Assembly (NCBI GenBank): GCA_018058545.1
Contig: JAGOZU010000001.1
Location: 1-64,000, forward strand
Source: Promineifilum sp.
GTDB lineage: Bacteria > Chloroflexota > Anaerolineae > Promineifilales > Promineifilaceae
Reading direction: 5' to 3'
DNA length: 64,000 nucleotides
This document shows, one piece after another, positions 56,393-64,000 of the stretch. Position 1 is the first letter of the stretch, and every line of letters begins with the position of its first letter. The notes under the pieces are model-generated. The model was not told where the DNA came from. It saw only the letters and a program-made list of their open reading frames with translations, and searched no databases. Position numbers and translations under genes: made by a program.

Positions 56393-58648
56393 TCAATTCC
56401 CCCATGTGCGGACCGGCGCGCGCGTCAGACTGGACACGTCGCCGTTCACGGCCTCGATGGAGTCAAAGAGGACCTGGATCACATAGGTGGAGTTGTGGGC
56501 AAAACCGCCGGGATCCTTCTGCGAATCCTGGTAGTTATAAGCCGCGCGCAGCAGGTTGGGCGTCCAGGATGCAAACCCGCCCTCATCGTCGTTGATTCGG
56601 CCATTGCCGTCCGTATCGGCGAACCAGTACGGATAGGCATGGGAATCATACAGGATGGGGGTGCCGACGACCTCGATCGAGTAGGCCTGGATCGCCGCGT
56701 AGAGCAAGTTGCGCAAGGTATCGATCTCGCCATAGACACCCTCGGTCGTGTCGCCGTCGCCATCGTAGTCCACATCGGTCATGCGGATGCTGCGCAGCCC
56801 TTCGAGCGTTTCCGCGCCCTGGTGGCATTCGGCGCAATCGTCGATGACGATCTGCAGCGAGTGGGTATCGTGGCATTCGGTGCACGAGTTGAACACGCCC
56901 ACGTGCTGGTTCTGGCCGGTGTATTCGCGACCGGCGAACTCGTACGCGCCCTTGACATCGGTGCCGAACAGCGTCGCCCCGGCGGCGTAGTAGTGGATGT
57001 TGAGGAACCGCAGATTCTCATCCACGACATCGCCGGGCTTGTCGCCGATAAGCGTGTTGACGCTGACGGTCGACTCGCGGCCCTGATGGCAATTCATGCA
57101 CATATTGGCCGCCGAATCGCGCTCGCCGAATGACACCGTCTTGCCGCTGGGGAACTTCACATTGGGAACTTCGAAGATGGTGAAGTTCTGCACGTCGTCA
57201 TGGCACGTGCCACAGCTCAACCCGTTGCTGGACGGCTGGCTGGTGACCACACCCTCAGTGATGAACTGTGGCTGGCCGCCGGCCGAGTGGCACTTGGCAC
57301 ACGAGCGAGGCACGACGCCGCCCTCGGCGTCCCAATGGCGGAAGGCTTCCTCCGATCCGGCAAAGTGTCCCATGTCGATACGGGAAGCCGTGCTCAGATC
57401 GACCGGTGTTTCCACGGCCGCATTCAGGTCATTGATCGAATCGTACAGTAACTGAATGACGTATTTGCCGCCGTGGGCATAGACGCCGGGATCCTTTTCG
57501 GAGACCAGGAAGTTATAGGCGGCCTTGGACAGGCGAGCCGTCCAACTCTTGAACGCGTTGGGGAAGATCGCCTCGCCCTCGTTCAGCGTCCCATCCATGT
57601 CGGTATCGACGAAGAAATAGGGATAGGCCGTGTTGCTATAGCCAATCATCGAGTCGGTCTTCTCCATCGAGTACGCCTGCATGGCTGCATAGAGCTTCTC
57701 GCGCAGACCGTCGATCTCGAATTTGATACCTTCCTTCATGTCACCGTCGCCGTCGTAGTCGACAAGCGAGCCATTCATACGGATGTTGGCCAGGTCCTCA
57801 GTCGTCTTGGCATCGGCATGGCACGCCTGGCACTGCTCGAGGTTGAGTTCGAGCGTGTGCATATCATGGCACTCGATGCAGGTGTTATAGGTGGGGACAT
57901 GGTCGAAACGCGCGTCATAGGACAGGCCATCATATTCATAGCCGCCCTTGACCAGCGTACCGTACTGCGTGGCAGCCGCGGCGTAATAATGGATATTTGT
58001 GAAGCTCAGATCTCCGGTGACGACATCCACCTTATCGGTCACGCCGGCATCGGCGATGAGCTGGTTGACCGAGACAGTGGACGCGAGGCCCTGATGGCAC
58101 ACCATGCAACGCGCTTCATCGCCCAGATCGGCGATCTCGATGCCCGAGGGGAACATCACATTGGTCTTGGTGAGGGTCACCTCATTGTGGCAAGCCGTGC
58201 ACTCGATCGTGGTGCCGATCGGCGCGGGAGCATCGACCAGACCTGCCGTGCTGCCGTCAGCCCCCAGGTAGTCGATGTATCCGGGCGAGCTATGGCACCG
58301 GGCGCACTCGGTGGGCACTTCGGCCGGGTCGTCCTCGTTCCAATGATTGAAAGGCTCTCCCTCGGCGTTGTTATGCCCGGAGTTAGCCCACTCGTCATAG
58401 AACGGAACGGCCACCGAAGGTCCCGTCGACACAGGCACCTCGACCACACGAGTGACTTCAACCTCGGTGACAGCCGGGGCGCTTTCTCCCGCGGGGGCAG
58501 TCGTCGCCTGGGCGACGGCTTCGTTGCCCGCCGCGGGTTGGCCCTGCCCGGTTGCCGGGCTGTTCTGGACGCTGCAAGCCGCCAACAGAAGCCCGAACAG
58601 GAGCAAAGCCGACAATAGAAAGATGAGCGGACGCTTATTGAATCTCAT
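56393..58648 (-). CDS. Decahaem c-type cytochrome lipoprotein built of two pentahaem halves
   Basis: 751 aa. Lipoprotein signal with lipobox LLAAC (Cys25). Ten CxxCH motifs: CARCH, CTACH, CMVCH, CIECH, CQACH, then CAKCH, CGTCH, CMNCH, CTECH, CAECH. The two halves (about 80-430 and 435-750) are clear internal repeats: both have C-H-Q-G-x-x-S-T-V-S-V-N, F-x-N-I-H-Y-Y-A-A, then D-Y-D-G-D-G-D and a second D-T-D-x-x-G-x-x-N acidic loop, ending S-x-K-D-P-G. The D-x-D-x-D/N loops look like calcium sites. Lipid anchoring suggests a surface-exposed electron carrier. Confidence 0.94.
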   Translation of the reverse strand: MRFNKRPLIFLLSALLLFGLLLAACSVQNSPATGQGQPAAGNEAVAQATTAPAGESAPAVTEVEVTRVVEVPVSTGPSVAVPFYDEWANSGHNNAEGEPFNHWNEDDPAEVPTECARCHSSPGYIDYLGADGSTAGLVDAPAPIGTTIECTACHNEVTLTKTNVMFPSGIEIADLGDEARCMVCHQGLASTVSVNQLIADAGVTDKVDVVTGDLSFTNIHYYAAAATQYGTLVKGGYEYDGLSYDARFDHVPTYNTCIECHDMHTLELNLEQCQACHADAKTTEDLANIRMNGSLVDYDGDGDMKEGIKFEIDGLREKLYAAMQAYSMEKTDSMIGYSNTAYPYFFVDTDMDGTLNEGEAIFPNAFKSWTARLSKAAYNFLVSEKDPGVYAHGGKYVIQLLYDSINDLNAAVETPVDLSTASRIDMGHFAGSEEAFRHWDAEGGVVPRSCAKCHSAGGQPQFITEGVVTSQPSSNGLSCGTCHDDVQNFTIFEVPNVKFPSGKTVSFGERDSAANMCMNCHQGRESTVSVNTLIGDKPGDVVDENLRFLNIHYYAAGATLFGTDVKGAYEFAGREYTGQNQHVGVFNSCTECHDTHSLQIVIDDCAECHQGAETLEGLRSIRMTDVDYDGDGDTTEGVYGEIDTLRNLLYAAIQAYSIEVVGTPILYDSHAYPYWFADTDGNGRINDDEGGFASWTPNLLRAAYNYQDSQKDPGGFAHNSTYVIQVLFDSIEAVNGDVSSLTRAPVRTWGN

Positions 58649-58751
58649 ATTCCAAAGTGATTAACCTCCTTCAGTTAATATTCCACATGGCGATGCCGGC
58701 CGCGCGTCGCTCCCTATCCGGCCGACATCATAGAATACTGGCTCCCGCTCT

Positions 58752-59813
58752 TTAGGGTATGGGCGTTGCCAGTGGAACAAACACATCTCGCGTGGCTTGC
58801 GGCACAACGATAATGGCGGTGTCTTCGAAGGTGAACATCCAGATCACCAGCGCCGCGGCCATGATGACAACAATACCGGCGACGGCAAAGTAGATCTTGC
58901 GCCGTCGCGCCAACACATCGGGCGGGATGACCTTCCAGGGGTCGCCGCCTGCATCCAGCCGCTCCAGTTCGAGGGCGTGCTCCTCCTCCATGATCTTGTG
59001 TGACAACGTGCCCGTGAACATGCTCTTGTTGCGATGTTTCACCAGCACGTTGTAGAGATGCCAAATGACGATGGAAACGGCCGCCAGCACCGCCTCCCAG
59101 CCGTGGGCGATGAGGGCGACGGGAATATACGATCCGGGCAGGATTCGCGTGGCGGCGATCGGGTTCCACAGGATGAAGCCGGTGGCGATCATCACCCCCG
59201 TACCCCAGACCACCGCCCAATATTCGAACTTCTCGCCGAAGTTGAATTTGCGCATTTTGGGCGGCTCGTCGATCAAACCGAGGTTATAGGCCACCGTATC
59301 TCGCAGGTCGAAGCCGTCCTTCAGGTCGGGCAACATGCGCATGTCTTCATGCTTGACGAACAGGCGATAGGCCGATGTCAACAGATGATAGATAGTCCCC
59401 AGGATGAGCACGACGGCCGACCAGCGATGGATCATCCGCACGACCTCAATGCCGCCCAGCAGGGCAATCAGCCCCTGGGACAGCGGCGAGAACGGGAACT
59501 TTTGCGGCAACCCGGTAAGGCACAGGATGGTGAAGCTGATGAGCAGGGTCATGTGCTCGGTCCGCGCCATCAGTCGGAAGCGCGGATATTCCGGCTCGCC
59601 GTCGGCCGTGTAATGGATCAGATCGCTAGCGGGCGACGCCTGGGGTATCTCCGTTTCGACGGCGGCCGCCGCGGGAGCAGTCTCATCCGGCACGGCGACT
59701 TCGGCCGCGGCAATATCGGCCGGGGGTGGCGGAGGCGCCAGCGACGGAGCCGAAATCGTCTCGGAGACCGCCTCGGCTGATACCTGTTGGAGATCGCGTG
59801 TTTCTTCGTTCAT
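58752..59813 (-). CDS. b-type cytochrome membrane subunit (FdhI/NapC-quinol type, cytochrome b561-like)
   Basis: 353 aa. About 70 N-terminal residues are Ala/Pro/Glu-rich and disordered. Five TM helices with His residues placed for two b haems (TEHMTLL; MIHRWSAVV; IYHLLTSAY; IAHGWEAVLA; IWHLYNVLV), and a C-terminal extra helix (about 318-338). The family (Ni-Fe hydrogenase/formate dehydrogenase cytochrome b) exchanges electrons with quinones. It follows the 14-haem cytochrome by 21 bases, so it is probably its membrane partner. Confidence 0.9.
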   Translation of the reverse strand: MNEETRDLQQVSAEAVSETISAPSLAPPPPPADIAAAEVAVPDETAPAAAAVETEIPQASPASDLIHYTADGEPEYPRFRLMARTEHMTLLISFTILCLTGLPQKFPFSPLSQGLIALLGGIEVVRMIHRWSAVVLILGTIYHLLTSAYRLFVKHEDMRMLPDLKDGFDLRDTVAYNLGLIDEPPKMRKFNFGEKFEYWAVVWGTGVMIATGFILWNPIAATRILPGSYIPVALIAHGWEAVLAAVSIVIWHLYNVLVKHRNKSMFTGTLSHKIMEEEHALELERLDAGGDPWKVIPPDVLARRRKIYFAVAGIVVIMAAALVIWMFTFEDTAIIVVPQATRDVFVPLATPIP

Positions 59814-59834
59814 TCAAACCTGACTAATCCGGCT

Positions 59835-61535
59835 CTACCGGCCGCGTGCCTGACGGTAAACATCGGTGCCGACCAGAAACAGCAGGAATACGACCGTGCC
59901 GGGGATCACTGTGGCGTAGAAAATGCTGACCAGAAGCATCAGCGGGTTATTGCGCAACGACGGCCGATGATGTCCCGTCCAGGAGTCGGAGAAGTTGGTC
60001 GTCGCGCCGGGATGGCATTGCTGACAGGTGACCAGCAAGTTCTCCTTGATGCCCGAATCGGGATCGCTCGCCCGCCTGATGTTGTGCACCCCGTGACAAT
60101 CGAAGCACACCGCCTTGCCCGTGGGCACGTCGGGATCGTTGGATTGGAAGATGGTCACGGTTGTGCCGTGGAAATCGTCCACGTAGGTATCAAAGACGTC
60201 GGTCGAGATCCCGTATTGCTCCATCAACTCCGCGTTGCCGTGGCAGGAAGCGCACAGCTCGGGGGAACGGTTGCGGAACATGGCGGCCGTGGGATCGCCG
60301 ATGCTGTGGACGCCGTGACACTCAATGCACGTCGGCACGTCGGGATTGTCGTCCGCCAGCAGGGCGGCCCCGTGGACGCTCTCGGCGTACTCATCAAAAA
60401 TGGTGCTGTGGCATTGGCGGCAGGTCTCCGAGATGCGGGAGCGCGGCTCATTGGGCACGGGCGTGGTGTGGGCGCCATGGCAATCGACGCAGGTGGCGGC
60501 GTCGAGATTGCCTTCGGCCAGCGCCCGGGCGTGGGAGCTGTCCATTTGGCCTTCGTGCTGCGTCTCGTGGCAGCGGGCGCAAAGTTCGGACTGTTGAATT
60601 GTGTAAGCGCGAGCTGAGTCAGCTTGCAGAGGAGAGTGGGGGAGGTCGTAGTCCTGGTGGCAATCGTTGCAGGCCAGTTCCTGCCAGTTGTTGTCTGCCC
60701 CGTGGACGGATGCATTCAGTTCGTCAGGGTGGACACTGGTCGAAACAGTATCTCCGTTAGGAAATGTCATGGTTTGCCCGGGAGGACTGTGACAGCCAAT
60801 GCAGAAATCGGTGTTGACCTCCCGCTGGGCAAATAGCCCCGCCTCGACATGCAGACTCAGACGGATGGGATCGACCAGATCAACGCCGACGTTAGTGTGG
60901 CAGTCGGCACAGACGCTTGTCGACGCCGGCAATTGCCACGCGTTCATGGTTTGCACCTGATGGGAGCCGTGGCAATCGGTGCAGACGACCGACATGCCGG
61001 ACTCGGAAGCCGCCGGGTCGAAGCCGCCGGACCATTCCGGCCCCGGGTGGGCGGTCAGGTGCGGCGAGTGGCAGCGGACGCAGGCTTGCGATTGCGACAG
61101 GGCGAACGCCCGGAAATCAAAATCCTCCATCGGCGCATGGGGGAAGCGATAGGCCGTCCCCGCGTGACAGGCGTCGCATCCCAGCGATACGCCATTGGCC
61201 GGGCCATGGGCCGAGGCGCTCAGCGCGGACAGATCGACACGCGCGGAGCGGGTCTCACCCGACGGAAAGACGATCTCCGCGTCGCTCTCGCCATGACAGG
61301 AGCGGCAGGCGACCGAGGCGGAGGTGGGCGGGTGGGGGTCGGTCTGGAATGGGACAATCGCTTCGACCGCCGGTGGCCGGACGACGGTGACCGTCTCCGT
61401 CCGATAAACCGGCAGGCTGTCGGCGCGCGTCGTTTCGGCGTGGGCAAGGGCCGAGACCGCCGCCATCACGGCGAACAGGATCAGGGCGATATGACGCAAT
61501 CCGGTTCCAATCGAACGTCGTCGCATACGGTCCAT
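59835..61535 (-). CDS. 14-haem c-type cytochrome with C-terminal TM anchor
   Basis: 566 aa (ATG at 61526 also possible). Signal peptide (about 12-33). Fourteen CxxCH motifs: CRSCH, CDACH, CVRCH, CTDCH, CADCH, CIGCH, CNDCH, CARCH, CVDCH, CRQCH, CIECH, CASCH, CFDCH, CQQCH. The C-H-G-x-H pattern after several haems is like NrfB/OTR-type cytochromes. A TM helix at about 532-555 (VSIFYATVIPGTVVFLLFLV) holds it in the membrane beside the cytochrome b. It likely carries electrons from the quinone pool outwards. Confidence 0.94.
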   Translation of the reverse strand: MDRMRRRSIGTGLRHIALILFAVMAAVSALAHAETTRADSLPVYRTETVTVVRPPAVEAIVPFQTDPHPPTSASVACRSCHGESDAEIVFPSGETRSARVDLSALSASAHGPANGVSLGCDACHAGTAYRFPHAPMEDFDFRAFALSQSQACVRCHSPHLTAHPGPEWSGGFDPAASESGMSVVCTDCHGSHQVQTMNAWQLPASTSVCADCHTNVGVDLVDPIRLSLHVEAGLFAQREVNTDFCIGCHSPPGQTMTFPNGDTVSTSVHPDELNASVHGADNNWQELACNDCHQDYDLPHSPLQADSARAYTIQQSELCARCHETQHEGQMDSSHARALAEGNLDAATCVDCHGAHTTPVPNEPRSRISETCRQCHSTIFDEYAESVHGAALLADDNPDVPTCIECHGVHSIGDPTAAMFRNRSPELCASCHGNAELMEQYGISTDVFDTYVDDFHGTTVTIFQSNDPDVPTGKAVCFDCHGVHNIRRASDPDSGIKENLLVTCQQCHPGATTNFSDSWTGHHRPSLRNNPLMLLVSIFYATVIPGTVVFLLFLVGTDVYRQARGR

Positions 61536-61568
61536 CTCTCAAGTCCCCGATTTCAACCGCCCCAAGTC

Positions 61569-62813
61569 TCAGGGGGCGGCCGAGGCTTCTCCCCCATTGG
61601 CGGACGGCTGCGAATCATGATAGCCGTCGGCCGCGGCCAGCAGCACGCCGTCGGATAGCGCAGGGCCGATCCCCAGCTCGCTGTTGTGGCATTGGCGGCA
61701 GGCCGTATCCAGCCCAAGTTGGGGCAGGACATTGCCGCCGGCGTCGAACTGCCCCATCTGCGCAGCGTTGATCGTCACCTGATGGGTCTTCATGTCGGCC
61801 ATGAACGAGCCGGGCGCGCCGAGGGCGTTCTGAATCAGCTGGGGCATGTGGCAGGTATCGCAAGCCACCCGAATCTGCCGGTGAACCTTGTCTTCCTGCG
61901 CCTGGCGGAAGTGGCAGTTGGCACAGGTGGCTCTCAACGCCGTCTGGCGACTTACTTCGCGTGGGGCGGCGGCGCCGACGTGGGGGTCATGGCAATCGAC
62001 ACAATCGAGGATCGCGTGCTTGCCGGGGAAGAGGTCGCCATATTCGTGTTCGGTGTGCTGGATGAAACCATCGGCCGCCACGACATCGCCCGACATGTGG
62101 CAGGCGCGGCACTCCTGGCCATCGCGCGAGACGCGGGGGCTGAAGGCGAAGGGATTGTTGACGTGCAAACTGCCGGGGCCATGGCACGCTTCACATTGAA
62201 CACCCGGCTGGGCGAACGTGCCGCTCATCCCCGTCTGGGCACTATCTGTCCCCTGAGGATTGAACCCAGTGGCGTGGCAAGCGCCGCAATCGAAGGAGAG
62301 TTCCTCGCCGGGATGATAGGCCGCAAAGTCGCCGCCGGCCTCCAACAGATTATTGTCGAGATTAAACTGCGCGGCCTCGCCGGTGACGAGGAATCCGTCC
62401 TGATCGACGAAGAGCGCCTTCCACCGGTAGCCACCGACGACGTAAGACACATCCGCCCAGGTCATGTCCGCGGGCGGTTTGCGAACTTCGCCGGATGGGA
62501 TGCGAGGAGCCTGACCGTCAACCACCGGCGTGAGCGCCCAGGCATGGCCGCTGCGGCTGAACTGTTCGAAGGTATCGGTGTGGCACTTGGCGCACGTCTC
62601 CGAGCCGACGAACTCCGGCGGGGTGAAGCTGATGCCGTCCGTGCCCGCAGGCCCGGCAAGGCCTGCTGTGCCCGCCGGTCCGGTCGGGCCGGGAGGGCCT
62701 TGTGGCCCGACATTCCCTTGGGGACCTTGCGGACCGGGACGACTGGAGCAGGCCGCGAGCACCAGCGCCAATAATGCCGTAACTAGAATTGAAGCCGTCC
62801 GAACAGCTTTCAT
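61569..62813 (-). CDS. Collagen-like octahaem cytochrome lipoprotein
   Basis: 414 aa from the ATG at 62813 (62816 is 3 nt from GGGAG, so the second Met is preferred). Lipobox LAAC at residue 22, then eleven G-x-y triplets (GPQGPQGNVGPQGPP and so on to GTD), i.e. a short collagen-like stalk. The main part has eight CxxCH motifs: CAKCH, CGACH, CEACH, CRACH, CVDCH, CANCH, CDTCH, CRQCH, with a G-x-C-x-A-C-H-G-P-G segment of the NrfB/octahaem type. First gene of its operon. Collagen-like stalks make trimers in other bacterial surface proteins, so a trimeric, surface-standing cytochrome is possible. Confidence 0.93.
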   Translation of the reverse strand: MKAVRTASILVTALLALVLAACSSRPGPQGPQGNVGPQGPPGPTGPAGTAGLAGPAGTDGISFTPPEFVGSETCAKCHTDTFEQFSRSGHAWALTPVVDGQAPRIPSGEVRKPPADMTWADVSYVVGGYRWKALFVDQDGFLVTGEAAQFNLDNNLLEAGGDFAAYHPGEELSFDCGACHATGFNPQGTDSAQTGMSGTFAQPGVQCEACHGPGSLHVNNPFAFSPRVSRDGQECRACHMSGDVVAADGFIQHTEHEYGDLFPGKHAILDCVDCHDPHVGAAAPREVSRQTALRATCANCHFRQAQEDKVHRQIRVACDTCHMPQLIQNALGAPGSFMADMKTHQVTINAAQMGQFDAGGNVLPQLGLDTACRQCHNSELGIGPALSDGVLLAAADGYHDSQPSANGGEASAAP

Positions 62814-62871
62814 CATGGTCTCCCTTGGTCTCCCGCGACCGGCAGAGGAAATTCGCCGGTCGAAGTTTCAC

Positions 62872-62900
62872 AGTATATCGCCGGGCCGATATATTGCCAA
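62872..62900 (-). promoter_or_regulatory. Predicted promoter of the collagen-like/14-haem/cytochrome b operon
   Basis: On the minus strand TTGGCA (62900-62895), exactly 17 bp, TATACT (62877-62872). The ATG is about 58 bases downstream. Confidence 0.75.
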
Positions 62901-63017
62901 TAATAACCCGGCGAGATGTTCCATCCCGGAGTCGCCAACCATGCATAATTTTGCTAGGGTTTGGCGGCCTTCCGCTCATCTTCAGGGGTCGAATTCGATT
63001 AAAAAGGGGGGTTGAGC

Positions 63018-63023
63018 TATAAT
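63018..63023 (+). promoter_or_regulatory. -10 element for gyrA
   Basis: A perfect TATAAT 140 bases before the gyrA start; no good -35 is visible. Confidence 0.5.
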
Positions 63024-63163
63024 ATACGATGGTATTCGTCCTCCGGACAGCCCGCAGCCGCATGGAATAATCGATGCGGAATCGGTCGCAATCATCATGA
63101 TTTTGGCGCGCACCGGAGCGCAAAAACGGGCATGCAGACAACCGGAGCCGGCGGAGGTTCAAT

Positions 63164-64000
<837 letters not shown>

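Larger units (their letters stand above)
62814..63163. other. Divergent promoter region between the cytochrome operon and gyrA
   Basis: 350 bases without a gene. It carries the outward promoters at 62872-62900 (minus) and a TATAAT at 63018-63023 (plus), and an imperfect inverted repeat CCGGGC ... CCCGG at 62881-62910 overlapping the minus -35. Confidence 0.7.

Noticed and set aside
63132-63134. ATG as gyrA start
   Set aside because: Out of frame with the conserved gyrA sequence; the TTG at 63164 has a proper SD.

Overview
The window is a GC-rich bacterial chromosome segment without tRNA, rRNA, CRISPR or insertion-sequence signals. I infer a filamentous or otherwise complex Chloroflexota, probably Anaerolineae-like. 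The reasons are lipoproteins that fuse solute-binding domains to NBR1-type Ig domains, many secreted Ig/FAS1/DNRLRE proteins, short dcd/ssb/META-type single genes, TTG/GTG starts and large multihaem c-type cytochromes. This assignment rests on gene content only.

Region by region. 1-9.7 kb (minus strand): two paralogous solute-binding/NBR1-Ig proteins (the first cut by the window edge), a two-helix membrane protein, MscL, a Gly-rich DUF937-like protein, a FAS1/Ig membrane protein and a membrane-anchored helix-hairpin-helix repeat protein. 10-18.3 kb (mostly plus): secreted DNRLRE and META proteins, dcd, an HdeD-like protein, a Thr/Pro-linker secreted protein, ssb (minus), an alkyltransferase-like protein and a DPM1-type glycosyltransferase. 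18.3-25.2 kb: a small zinc-motif protein, ftsK, a Na/Pi cotransporter, ubiE and an unusual SDR. 25.2-35.7 kb (minus): a PreP-like M16 protease and the classical nusA-ylxR-infB-rbfA-nrnA-truB-ribF operon. 36-40.9 kb (plus): potABCD polyamine importer behind a structured leader with a terminator. 41-48 kb (minus): cytochrome c maturation genes (ccmE with a cysteine haem-binding motif, ccmF, ccmH, a TlpA thioredoxin, a CcmI-like protein) ending in a dihaem protein. 48.1-52.2 kb: a 51-aa membrane protein, a NarL-type two-component pair, ygfZ and a DinB-like protein. 52.4-62.8 kb (minus): a redox cluster holding NrfD, a Tat-exported 4x[4Fe-4S] ferredoxin, an octahaem cytochrome, a decahaem lipoprotein, a b-type cytochrome, a 14-haem cytochrome and a collagen-like octahaem lipoprotein. 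63.2 kb to the end: gyrA (5' part).

How it fits together: the ccm genes mature c-type cytochromes, and the next cluster encodes about 40 haem-binding motifs in four proteins plus two membrane quinone-interacting modules (NrfD/FeS and cytochrome b), but no molybdopterin or other recognisable catalytic subunit. It therefore looks like an electron conduit between the quinone pool and the cell exterior, perhaps controlled by the neighbouring NarX/NarL-like pair.

Most notable unexplained items: two paralogous ~50-aa single-pass proteins placed beside the cytochrome genes; repeated ATCCCCCAT boxes and a 13-bp inverted repeat in the divergent cytochrome promoter region; a structured attenuator-like leader before potA; a terminator inside the nusA leader; potC apparently starting at AUA; and a Cys-type CcmE together with a CcmH.
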